From Oscillospiraceae bacterium (lineage in GTDB: Bacteria > Bacillota > Clostridia > Oscillospirales > Acutalibacteraceae), in assembly GCA_031283835.1 (NCBI GenBank), contig JAITBA010000006.1, positions 1-5,564 on the forward strand: DNA of 5,564 nt, in the 5' to 3' direction. The position numbers were made by a program, and so were the translations under genes. The notes under the pieces are model-generated. The model was given only the letters and a program-made list of their open reading frames with translations, searched no databases and had not been told where the DNA came from. How positions within the stretch are numbered: position 1 is the stretch's first letter; each line of letters starts with the position of its first letter. Shown in pieces: positions 1-5,511 of the stretch.

Positions 1-1
1 C

Positions 2-370
2 CCCAAAGTGCTCGCCCTGCCCCTGCGTGCCGACCTGGGCCGCGCCAACACCGACAACGCCATCGATCTGTTTGTCTCGGGCAACGAAATGGATGTGCTG
101 GAGGAGGGCAAGTGGCAAACCTATTTCACATCAAGGCCCGAAGCCCTCACCTTGGAGGAAAAGCGCGCGTGGCTGGCACAGGTCACAGACGTGGCTCTGG
201 GCAGCGACGCTTTCTTTCCGTTTGGCGACAACGTGGAGCGCGCGGCGCGCAGCGGTGTGCGCACCATTGCCCAACCCGGCGGCTCCATCCGCGACGACCT
301 GGTGATTGACGCCGCGAACCGTCTGGGTCTCACTATGGCCTTCACCGGCCTACGCCTGTTCCACCACTAA
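2..370 (+). CDS. purH: AICAR formyltransferase (PurH-type), C-terminal part only
   Basis: This is the C-terminal 122 residues of phosphoribosylaminoimidazolecarboxamide formyltransferase. The enzyme transfers a formyl group from 10-formyltetrahydrofolate to AICAR late in cytoplasmic IMP synthesis. The reading frame is open from base 2 and ends at TAA 368-370; the start lies outside the window. Visible family blocks are SDAFFPFGDN, AQPGGSIRDD and the terminal MAFTGLRLFHH. The end FTGLRLFHH and the preceding segment (GRANTDNAIDLFVSG, then WQTYF) resemble the stand-alone clostridial transformylases and the animal ATIC C-terminus more than the common bifunctional bacterial PurH, which usually ends VRHFxH. 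It may therefore lack the IMP cyclohydrolase domain, but the missing N-terminus decides that. No strong terminator follows; the next gene starts 125 bases on. Confidence 0.9.
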   Translation, partial: PKVLALPLRADLGRANTDNAIDLFVSGNEMDVLEEGKWQTYFTSRPEALTLEEKRAWLAQVTDVALGSDAFFPFGDNVERAARSGVRTIAQPGGSIRDDLVIDAANRLGLTMAFTGLRLFHH

Positions 371-495
371 CCCCCTTTCTTTAATCTTTGGCAAAAAAGC
401 AAAAGAACGACTGTCGCTTCGCTGCGGGTGCGCGATAACAAGCGCGAAGTGTGGCGAAGGATCGCGGTAATTTGCAACCCGAAAGGAACTGACAT
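371..495. other. Intergenic spacer with nested inverted repeats
   Basis: This 125-base spacer lies between the purH-type gene and the galactokinase-like gene. An imperfect inverted repeat (386-392 with 399-405, A6 loop, one mismatch) follows the stop codon but has no T-run after it, so it is a poor terminator. Two 6-bp complementary pairs interleave downstream: CTTCGC 417-422 with GCGAAG 444-449, and CGCGAT 431-436 with ATCGCG 461-466. A second GCGAAG sits at 454-459. The mix of a pyrimidine/A-rich left part and GC-rich repeats looks like a dispersed intergenic repeat or a structured RNA segment, but no second copy is in the window. No convincing promoter was seen. Confidence 0.35.
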
Positions 496-1773
496 ATGCC
501 AACATGCAGCCAGCTGACTGCCCAATTGCAGGCGGGAACACCTTCCCCCGCGCTGACGGCACTCTACGGAATCGAACACACCGCCACGCAGGCCCGGCGT
601 CTGCTGGGCGTTGCGGAAGCTTTTGCGTCAACCTTTGCGCCGGAACGAGAAATCGCGGTTTTTAGCGCGCCGGGGCGCAGCGAAATCGGCGGCAACCACA
701 CCGACCACAACCGCGGCAAAGTGCTGGCAGCCAGCATTAACCTGGACGTGATTGCCGTGGCCGCAAAAAGCGAAAACAACCGCGTCCGTGTGTATTCCGC
801 AGGCTACAACCCCAACGACGTGGCCCTCGATACCCTCACCCCCGTGCCCGAAGAAACCGGCCATTCTTCCGCGATGATCCGCGGCATTTGCGCGGGCTTT
901 GCCCAGCGGGGCCACCGCATTGGCGGCTTCGACGCCACAACAATTTCGGATGTGCTGGGTGGCTCTGGTCTGTCCAGTTCCGCCGCCTTCGCGGTGCTTG
1001 TGTGTACGATTCTCAACGAATTCTATAACGACGGCCGGGTGTCTGCGCTCGAAGTTGCACAGATTTCGCAGTACGCCGAAAATGTGTTTGTTGGCAAGCC
1101 CTGCGGCCTGCTCGACCAAACCGCCTGCGCCGTGGGCGGCTTCGTGGCCATCGACTTTGAAGGCAGTGTCCCCGTCGTGCAAAAAGTGGATTTTGACTTT
1201 GCCCAAAGCGGCCATGCCCTCTGCATCGTCGACACCGGCGGTTCTCATGCCGATTTAACGGAGGATTATGCGGCCGTGCGCGCCGAAATGGAAAGCGTCG
1301 CAAAGGCCCTGGGCCGCAACGTGCTGCGCGAAACCACCCAAGCCGATTTTTTGGCGCAATTGCCCCGCCTCCGCGAAACCTGCGGCGACCGCGCGGCCCT
1401 GCGCGCGCTGCACTTCTTTGCCGAAAACGCGCGCGTTGACGCCCAGGCTGCCGCCTTGCAAGCCAACGACTTTGCCGCGTTTTTGCGATTGATCACCGAA
1501 AGCGGGCGCAGCTCGTTCATGTATAACCAGAACATCACCACCGGCAAAAGCCCTGCAAAACAGGCGGTTGCCCTGGCTCTGGCCCTGAGCGAAACGCTGC
1601 TGGGCGGGCGCGGCGCTTTTCGTGTGCACGGCGGTGGCTTCGCCGGCACCATACAGGCCTTTGTGCCGCTCAATCTGCTGGCCGACTATCGCGCCGGCAT
1701 GGAGGCCGTTTTTGGACCCCAAAGCTGCTATGTGCTCAAGGTGCGCCTGCAAGGCGGCGTTCGGGTTTTGTGA
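496..1773 (+). CDS. Galactokinase-family (GHMP) sugar kinase
   Basis: This 425-residue cytoplasmic kinase of the GHMP superfamily probably phosphorylates C1 of galactose or a related sugar using ATP. The start ATG 496 has AGGA at 484-487, eight bases upstream. The galactokinase signature is at residues 60-72 (GRSEIGGNHTDHN), the ATP-binding GGSGLSSSAAF motif at 155-165, CGLLDQ with the presumed catalytic Asp207 at 203-208, and the third GHMP motif HGGGFAGTIQAF at 378-389. Arg61 and Asp70 match catalytic or sugar-binding residues of known galactokinases. The usual GEHTDY is GGNHTDH here, so the glutamate that contacts the sugar in human GALK1 is Asn67. The first motif lies about 25 residues later than usual, giving a longer N-terminus. 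This variant is, from memory, common in clostridial proteins annotated as galactokinase. No galT, galE or sugar transporter is adjacent, so the substrate is not fixed by context. Confidence 0.85.
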   Translation: MPTCSQLTAQLQAGTPSPALTALYGIEHTATQARRLLGVAEAFASTFAPEREIAVFSAPGRSEIGGNHTDHNRGKVLAASINLDVIAVAAKSENNRVRVYSAGYNPNDVALDTLTPVPEETGHSSAMIRGICAGFAQRGHRIGGFDATTISDVLGGSGLSSSAAFAVLVCTILNEFYNDGRVSALEVAQISQYAENVFVGKPCGLLDQTACAVGGFVAIDFEGSVPVVQKVDFDFAQSGHALCIVDTGGSHADLTEDYAAVRAEMESVAKALGRNVLRETTQADFLAQLPRLRETCGDRAALRALHFFAENARVDAQAAALQANDFAAFLRLITESGRSSFMYNQNITTGKSPAKQAVALALALSETLLGGRGAFRVHGGGFAGTIQAFVPLNLLADYRAGMEAVFGPQSCYVLKVRLQGGVRVL

Positions 1774-1845
1774 TGTGACGGGCGCAAACAACCAAGATGC
1801 CGCAATTTCGATAGTTCTCATTTTAAAAAAACAGATATTTTTGCA

Positions 1846-1877
1846 AAAAAAATTGGCAGGCGCCGCTGTCATTTTTT
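1846..1877 (+). terminator. Probable Rho-independent terminator after the sugar kinase
   Basis: A 6-bp stem (1854-1859 with 1866-1871, one G-U pair, loop GCGCCG) is followed directly by T6 at 1872-1877. An A-run (1845-1852) before the stem can extend the pairing to the T-run past one mismatch, so it could also work on the other strand. It sits 72 bases after the kinase stop codon and just before the next promoter, where a terminator would be expected. The stem is short, so confidence is moderate. Confidence 0.55.
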
Positions 1878-1879
1878 CC

Positions 1880-1908
1880 TTGACTTTCCGTCGCGTTTGC
1901 GGTATACT
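1880..1908 (+). promoter_or_regulatory. Strong housekeeping sigma-A-type promoter
   Basis: TTGACT at 1880-1885 and TATACT at 1903-1908 are separated by exactly 17 bases. Each hexamer matches the consensus at five of six positions. Transcription would start near G1915, giving a leader of about 33 bases with GAGGT at 1934-1938 before the ATG at 1948. This is the best promoter in the window and implies the small membrane protein is expressed well in growing cells as its own unit. Confidence 0.85.
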
Positions 1909-1947
1909 AGTGTTGTCCTAAAAAAATGAAAGCGAGGTACTTGGCGG

Positions 1948-2145
1948 ATGGATACCCTGAAAAAAGTTTTGAAGGTTGTTGGTGTGATTGCCGCGATTGC
2001 GGCGGCCGTGGCGGGTGTGTATTTCCTGGTTAAAAAGATCAAGGCAAAGAAGGCGGCGCAAGAAAACGACGAACTGGAATCGTTTGTCACCTGTTCTTGC
2101 CTAGATGACGAGCCCATTGTGGTGGAAGAAGAAAAAGCGGAATAA
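1948..2145 (+). CDS. Small single-pass membrane protein, function unknown
   Basis: This 65-residue protein belongs to no family I can name. It has a short basic N-terminus (MDTLKKVLK), one hydrophobic helix at about residues 8-28 rich in Ala, Val and Ile, then a strongly basic stretch (KKIKAKK, 29-35) and an acidic tail (about 52-65). Before the tail is a CSC pair (Cys49 and Cys51). The positive-inside rule is ambiguous because both flanks of the helix are basic; the larger cluster favours the C-terminal part being cytoplasmic. ATG 1948 is chosen because GAGGT (1934-1938) lies nine bases upstream. The gene has its own near-consensus promoter and a downstream hairpin, so it is monocistronic. 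Good expression signals argue that it is real despite its size. Gram-positive genomes hold many short membrane proteins of this shape, and the sequence does not reveal its role. Confidence 0.8.
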   Translation: MDTLKKVLKVVGVIAAIAAAVAGVYFLVKKIKAKKAAQENDELESFVTCSCLDDEPIVVEEEKAE

Positions 2146-2172
2146 GCCGTGTTTTCTGCGAAAAACGGTTGC

Positions 2173-2198
2173 AGGCGTTAGGGCTCCCCCTAACGCCT
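2173..2198. terminator. Perfect 11-bp hairpin between convergent genes
   Basis: The arms 2173-2183 and 2188-2198 are exact reverse complements (11 bp) around the loop CTCC. The hairpin lies 28 bases after the small membrane protein gene and 47 bases beyond the spoVAE stop on the other strand, so it can serve both. The T-rich tail is weak on the + strand (ATTCATCGTTAT). On the - strand the stem is followed by seven bases and then T5. It is called a bidirectional terminator from position and stem strength rather than from a classic U-tract. Confidence 0.65.
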
Positions 2199-2244
2199 AT
2201 TCATCGTTATACTGTGGTTTGCGGCGTTGCGCACCGTGGGTGTG

Positions 2245-2616
2245 TTATTTTTCTTTGGGGCGGGCCGTCAGCGAGGCCGCCAGCCCGCACAGCACAGCCA
2301 GCCCCGTGCCGGCCGCCGCCGCCGTGAAAGGCCCTGTAAGAATTCCTGTCCACCCCTGTTCGCCAATGGCTTTTTTCACACCCTCCACCATGGCGTAGCC
2401 AAAGCCGATTAGGGGCACGGTGGCGCCCGCGCCCGCCCATGCGGCAAAAGGTTTGTAGACCCCGACGGCCCCCAGCACCGCGCCCAGCACCACCAAGAGC
2501 ACCAGAATGCGCGCCATAGTCAGCTTCGTAAAATCTAACGCGATCTGTGCCGCCAGGCAGATGGCACCGCCCACCAAAAACGCTTTTAGGACGGACAAAG
2601 CAGTTTCCATGATCAT
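2245..2616 (-). CDS. spoVAE: Stage V sporulation protein AE (SpoVAE/SpoVAEb)
   Basis: SpoVAE is an inner forespore membrane subunit of the SpoVA complex, which moves dipicolinic acid into the developing spore and releases it at germination. The 123-residue product fits the family length of about 116-125. Hydrophobic segments lie at about residues 8-27, 36-54, 60-80 and 95-116. The conserved core AGAGATVPLIGFG (61-73), DFTKLT (28-33) and GILTGPFTA (91-99) are typical, and the C-terminus is basic (RPKEK). Start choice: a TTG at 2619, ATG at 2616 and ATG at 2610 are all in frame. GAAGGA (2627-2622 on the minus strand) is five bases before 2616 and eleven before 2610, so 2616 is used and 2610 remains possible. 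No spoVAC or spoVAD is next to it; the upstream neighbour is divergent tyrA, so this is a lone copy. Confidence 0.92.
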   Translation of the reverse strand: MIMETALSVLKAFLVGGAICLAAQIALDFTKLTMARILVLLVVLGAVLGAVGVYKPFAAWAGAGATVPLIGFGYAMVEGVKKAIGEQGWTGILTGPFTAAAAGTGLAVLCGLAASLTARPKEK

Positions 2617-2632
2617 CAAATTCCTTCTTTTT

Positions 2633-2662
2633 TAGAATGTGTACGGATGCGATTTCGCAATC
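2633..2662 (-). promoter_or_regulatory. Possible sigma-G-type promoter for spoVAE
   Basis: On the minus strand CATTCTA (2639-2633) matches the CATnnTA -10 element of forespore sigma-G promoters. GATTG (2662-2658), 18 bases upstream, matches GnATR at four of five positions. The Bacillus subtilis spoVA operon is known to be sigma-G dependent, so the match is plausible. Against it, transcription would begin near 2626, leaving a very short leader that starts within the ribosome binding site. The region also contains an imperfect palindrome (about 2647-2662). Confidence 0.35.
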
Positions 2663-2718
2663 TCAAAAAATTCGCCTGTATTTTTACCGTGGAATAGGAT
2701 TAGTATTTGGAGGATCTT

Positions 2719-2868
2719 ATGAATTATGACACATTGCCAGCGGCAGTGAACATAAAAAACAAAAATTGGCGTGCCTGCCAATATTCTTATGATAGACCTC
2801 AAATCTGCCGGCAGTGGGTTTTTGAGGAGGTTTATTTAAAAGAATCTGTTTTTGAGGGGGATTCATGA
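2719..2868 (+). CDS. Possible 49-residue ORF coupled to tyrA
   Basis: A 49-codon ORF starts at ATG 2719 and stops at TGA 2866-2868, overlapping the tyrA start codon in the classic ATGA arrangement. GGAGG at 2709-2713 sits five bases before its ATG. The in-frame stop TAG at 2701-2703 bounds it upstream. The product starts MNYDTLPAAVNIKNK and ends VYLKESVFEGDS. It has no signal peptide or membrane helix and is rich in aromatic residues (Tyr 3, 22, 24, 39; Trp 17, 33; Phe 35, 45). I recognise no family. The ribosome site and overlap suggest translational coupling with tyrA, as a small protein or a regulatory leader peptide. Against it, the ORF is only about 39% GC, and 19 of 49 third positions are G or C, unlike the GC-rich neighbours and closer to the intergenic DNA here. 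It could therefore be a chance ORF in a leader. Confidence 0.45.
   Translation: MNYDTLPAAVNIKNKNWRACQYSYDRPQICRQWVFEEVYLKESVFEGDS
2732..2823 (+). promoter_or_regulatory. Leader of tyrA with competing hairpins
   Basis: Three inverted repeats lie in the AT-rich leader: 2732-2738 with 2742-2748 (7 bp, one G-T pair), 2765-2771 with 2776-2782 (7 bp including a G-T pair), and the 10-base palindrome CTGCCGGCAG at 2805-2814, followed by T5 at 2819-2823. CGGCAGTG occurs at both 2741-2748 and 2809-2816, so CATTGCC at 2732-2738 could pair with either copy, and CGGCAG at 2741-2746 could pair with CTGCCG at 2805-2810. This gives mutually exclusive folds. It is not a recognisable T-box or other riboswitch class. 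The last hairpin is too weak to be a good terminator, so a role in control is only a suggestion. Confidence 0.3.
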
Positions 2869-3719
2869 GCGAAGAAAAATTCACCATTGGCATTGTGGGG
2901 CTGGGCCTCATGGGGGCGTCGTTGGCTTACGCGCTGCGGGGCTTCCGGTCTGCGCGGCTGCTGGGGACAGACGCGGACAACCTGGTGTGCCGCCGGGCAG
3001 AGGCTGCCGGTGCGGTGCACCGCGCCACTGACGACACCCGTGAAGTTGTGGCCGCCGCCGATTTGCTCGTTTTCTGTGTCTATGCCCACCATATCCCCGC
3101 GATTTTGGCAGAACATGCGCGGCACCTGAAGCCCGGGGCAGTCGTGAGCGACATTTGCGGGGTAAAAACCCCTCTTTATGCGGCGATTGCGCCTTTGCTG
3201 CCGGAAGGCGTGGACTATGTGGGCGTGCACCCCATGGCAGGCAAAGAGCGCGATGGCTTCGAAAACGCCGAAGCCGGGCTCTACCGCGGCAGTGGGTTTT
3301 TAATTACCCCCACGGCCCGCAGCAGCCCGCAAAGCGTGGAGCTGATGAAGGCTCTGGCACGCCATATCGGCGCATCGCGCCTGCAGGTGACATCGCCCGA
3401 GGCGCACGACGCGCTGATTGCCTACACCAGCGACCTTATGCACATTGCTGCCGCGGGGCTGTGCGTGCACCCGCACCCGGCGATTCACCCCGCCTTCACG
3501 GCGGGGGCGTTCCGCGATTGCACCCGCGTAGCCGATATCAACGCCGACGCGTGGACAGAGCTGCTGATGGACAACCGCGCACACACGACGGCGTCCCTCG
3601 AGCAATATATTGCGGATTTAACCACCATTCGCGACGCCCTTGCCGCGCAGGATAAACCTGCCTTGCGGGCGCTGCTGCAAACGGCGGGAGAAAACAAGCG
3701 GGAGATGCTGCAGCGGTAA
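2865..3719 (+). CDS. tyrA: Prephenate dehydrogenase (TyrA)
   Basis: This 284-residue cytoplasmic enzyme oxidatively decarboxylates prephenate to 4-hydroxyphenylpyruvate with NAD(P)+ in tyrosine synthesis. The N-terminal Rossmann fold has GLGLMG at residues 12-17. Asp36 at the end of the second strand (GTD) favours NAD+. The active-site block GVHPMAGKERDGFENA (120-135) holds the conserved His122; YTSDLMHIAAAGL (187-199) supplies a second conserved His193; and FRDCTRVADINADAW (216-230) carries the conserved arginines and helps form the dimeric helical domain. DICGVK (96-101) is the clostridial form of the DxxSVK motif. There is no C-terminal ACT domain and no fused chorismate mutase. GAGGGGG at 2854-2860 precedes the ATG, and the start overlaps the stop of a possible 49-codon ORF, so translation may be coupled. 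No other aromatic-pathway gene is nearby. Confidence 0.95.
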   Translation: MSEEKFTIGIVGLGLMGASLAYALRGFRSARLLGTDADNLVCRRAEAAGAVHRATDDTREVVAAADLLVFCVYAHHIPAILAEHARHLKPGAVVSDICGVKTPLYAAIAPLLPEGVDYVGVHPMAGKERDGFENAEAGLYRGSGFLITPTARSSPQSVELMKALARHIGASRLQVTSPEAHDALIAYTSDLMHIAAAGLCVHPHPAIHPAFTAGAFRDCTRVADINADAWTELLMDNRAHTTASLEQYIADLTTIRDALAAQDKPALRALLQTAGENKREMLQR

Positions 3720-3733
3720 CATTTTAATCCGTC

Positions 3734-3763
3734 TTGCGTCGTGCCTATTAATAATAGTAGTAT
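3734..3763 (+). promoter_or_regulatory. Weak candidate promoter for pyrG
   Basis: In the 73-base AT-rich gap before pyrG, TTGCGT (3734-3739) and TAGTAT (3758-3763) are 18 bases apart; each matches consensus at four of six positions. An overlapping TATAAA (3761-3766) has no matching -35. No terminator lies between tyrA and pyrG, so read-through from tyrA is also possible. The attenuator hairpin that controls pyrG in Bacillus by reiterative transcription is not visible here. Confidence 0.3.
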
Positions 3764-3792
3764 AAATTTTTGAACGAATGCGGAGGGGCAAC

Positions 3793-5430
3793 ATGGCCGG
3801 CAACAACAAAAAGTATATTTTTATCACGGGCGGCGTGGTTTCGGGGCTGGGCAAGGGCATTACGGGGGCGTCGTTGGGGCGGCTGCTCAAGGCGCGCGGG
3901 GTCAAAGTCACCATGCAAAAGCTGGATCCCTACATCAACATTGACCCCGGCACCATGAGTCCTTTTCAGCACGGCGAGGTATTTGTCACCGACGACGGCA
4001 CCGAAACCGATTTGGATTTGGGCCACTACGAGCGCTTTATCGACGAACGGCTCAACGTGAACAGTAACGTGACCACAGGCAAGGTCTATTGGAGCGTGCT
4101 GACCAAAGAGCGGCGAGGGGAGTACCTGGGCGAAACCATCCAGGTGATTCCGCACATCACAGATGAAATCAAGAGCCGTATCTATAACGCCGCGGATTTG
4201 AGCGAAAGCGACGTGAATATTGTGGAAATTGGCGGCACGGTGGGCGACATGGAAAGCCAGCCCTTCCTCGAGAGCATTCGCCAGGTGGCCCGCGACAAAG
4301 GCAGCGAAAATTGCCTGTTCATCCACGTGACGTTTTTGCCCTTTGTGCCGGGAAGCGAGGAATACAAAACCAAGCCTACCCAGCACAGCGTGAAGGAACT
4401 GTTGAGCATCGGTATCCAGCCCGATATTCTGGTGTGCCGGTGCGACCAGCCAATGGAAGCCGAAATGCGCCGCAAAATCGCGCTGTTTTGCAATGTGACG
4501 GCCGATTGCGTGATTGACAACACCAATGTCAAAACGCTCTACGAAGCACCGCTGATGCTGGAGCGCAGCCATTTGGCCGACATTGTGTGCGATAAGCTGC
4601 ATATCCCCAACCGCACGCCGGATTTGGCAGAATGGAAAGCCATGGTGCGGGGCATCTACGCCTGCAAAGACGAGGTAAAAATCGGCCTGGTAGGCAAGTA
4701 TGTCAAGCTCCACGACGCCTATCTTTCCGTGGCGGAATCGCTGTTCCACGGCGGTATTGCCAACGGCGCCCGGGTGCGCATTGAATGGATTGACGCCGAA
4801 GAGCTGGAAAAGGGGGATTATGAGGACGCGTGCGCGCTGTTGCAAGGGCTGCGCGGCATCCTGATTCCCGGCGGCTTTGGTCAGCGGGGCACGGAGGGCA
4901 AAATCGCCGCCATTCGCTACGCGCGCGAAAACAACGTGCCCATGCTGGGCATCTGCTTGGGCATGCAGCTGGCCGTGATTGAATTTGCCCGCAACGTGCT
5001 GGGCTATACCGATGCCAATTCCGGCGAATTTGACCCCGCCAGTGCCCACAAGGTGATTGATCTGATGGAATACCAAAAAAACATCACCGATATGGGCGGC
5101 ACCATGCGCCTGGGCAAATACCCCTGCTTCATTGCCGAAAACAGCAAAATGTATGAGGCCTACGGGCAGGCCACCATCAGCGAGCGCCACCGCCACCGCT
5201 ACGAATTCAACAACGACTACCGCGAAATTGTGCAGCAGCACGGCATGCGGCTCACCGGTCTTTCGCCCGATAGCCTGCTGGTCGAAGCTGTGGAGCTGAC
5301 AGATCACCCATGGTTTGTGGCCGTGCAATACCACCCCGAGTTCCAAAGCCGCCCCACGCGCCCGCACCCGCTGTTCCGCGGGTTTATCGAAGCGGCAAAA
5401 AAAAGCGGCCCTGCGGAAGCAACCGGCTGA
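3793..5430 (+). CDS. pyrG: CTP synthase (glutamine hydrolysing)
   Basis: CTP synthase converts UTP to CTP with ATP and glutamine-derived ammonia, the last step of pyrimidine nucleotide synthesis. At 545 residues it is the normal length. The N-terminal amidoligase domain (about 1-270) has the ATP-binding GGVVSGLGKG (13-22), QHGEVFVTDDG with a metal-binding Asp at 68, and EIGGTVGDMES with Glu145. The class I glutaminase domain (about 295-535) has PGGFGQRG (359-366), the nucleophile Cys388 in GICLGMQ, and His514/Glu516 in YHPEF, so both active sites look intact. The ATG at 3793 is preferred to the in-frame ATG at 3778 because GGAGG (3782-3786) lies six bases before it and overlaps the coding sequence of the longer version, and because MAGNNKKYIFITGG is a typical start. 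The tail after about residue 530 is short and non-conserved. Confidence 0.98.
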   Translation: MAGNNKKYIFITGGVVSGLGKGITGASLGRLLKARGVKVTMQKLDPYINIDPGTMSPFQHGEVFVTDDGTETDLDLGHYERFIDERLNVNSNVTTGKVYWSVLTKERRGEYLGETIQVIPHITDEIKSRIYNAADLSESDVNIVEIGGTVGDMESQPFLESIRQVARDKGSENCLFIHVTFLPFVPGSEEYKTKPTQHSVKELLSIGIQPDILVCRCDQPMEAEMRRKIALFCNVTADCVIDNTNVKTLYEAPLMLERSHLADIVCDKLHIPNRTPDLAEWKAMVRGIYACKDEVKIGLVGKYVKLHDAYLSVAESLFHGGIANGARVRIEWIDAEELEKGDYEDACALLQGLRGILIPGGFGQRGTEGKIAAIRYARENNVPMLGICLGMQLAVIEFARNVLGYTDANSGEFDPASAHKVIDLMEYQKNITDMGGTMRLGKYPCFIAENSKMYEAYGQATISERHRHRYEFNNDYREIVQQHGMRLTGLSPDSLLVEAVELTDHPWFVAVQYHPEFQSRPTRPHPLFRGFIEAAKKSGPAEATG

Positions 5431-5511
5431 AAGAGCTAGGGCGTGTTGACGCTATTCAAATCGTTCAATTTTTTAAAGTGCTTGCTTGCAAGCGGCAAGA
5501 AAGGTAGAACT
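5431..5511 (+). other. Spacer downstream of pyrG, no clear terminator
   Basis: This 81-base AT-rich gap has TTGACG at 5446-5451, but no -10 hexamer lies at 16-18 bases; the nearest AT-rich segment is a T-run running into TTTAAA at 5472-5477. A short inverted repeat (GCGT 5441-5444 with ACGC 5449-5452) and alternative CTTGC/GCAAG pairings (5481-5499) occur, but none has the stem plus T-run of an intrinsic terminator. TTCAA is repeated at 5455-5459 and 5464-5468. The next gene may be co-transcribed with pyrG or start from a weak promoter here. Confidence 0.3.

Noticed and set aside
628..1872. Two minus-strand frames of about 205 codons opposite the sugar kinase
   Set aside because: Both are antisense to a well-supported GHMP kinase, lack a ribosome binding site I could identify, and encode compositionally biased sequence with no family resemblance.
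1926..1950. ATG at 1926 as a start for the small membrane protein
   Set aside because: It is out of frame with the 65-residue ORF and has no ribosome binding site before it.
2208..2213. TATACT as a -10 element downstream of the 11-bp hairpin
   Set aside because: The sequence 17 bases upstream is C-rich with no -35 likeness, and no + strand gene follows.
2677..2706. Promoter for the tyrA transcript (TATTTT, TAGGAT or TAGTAT as -10)
   Set aside because: None pairs with a recognisable -35 at proper spacing, and the latter two lie so close to the ribosome site that the leader would be too short. The tyrA promoter remains unidentified.
2620..2864. T-box or other known riboswitch upstream of tyrA
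   Set aside because: The region is too short for a T-box and lacks the conserved T-box antiterminator sequence; no other class could be recognised.
3778..3792. An upstream in-frame ATG giving a CTP synthase five residues longer
   Set aside because: The GGAGG ribosome site lies inside that extension and is placed for the ATG at 3793, which also gives a typical PyrG N-terminus.
3748..5367. A 539-codon open frame on the minus strand opposite pyrG
   Set aside because: It is a shadow of pyrG: the + strand reading is an unmistakable CTP synthase with intact motifs, and the antisense product is low in complexity (rich in His, Ala, Val) with no recognisable domain. GC-rich third positions commonly leave such antisense frames open.
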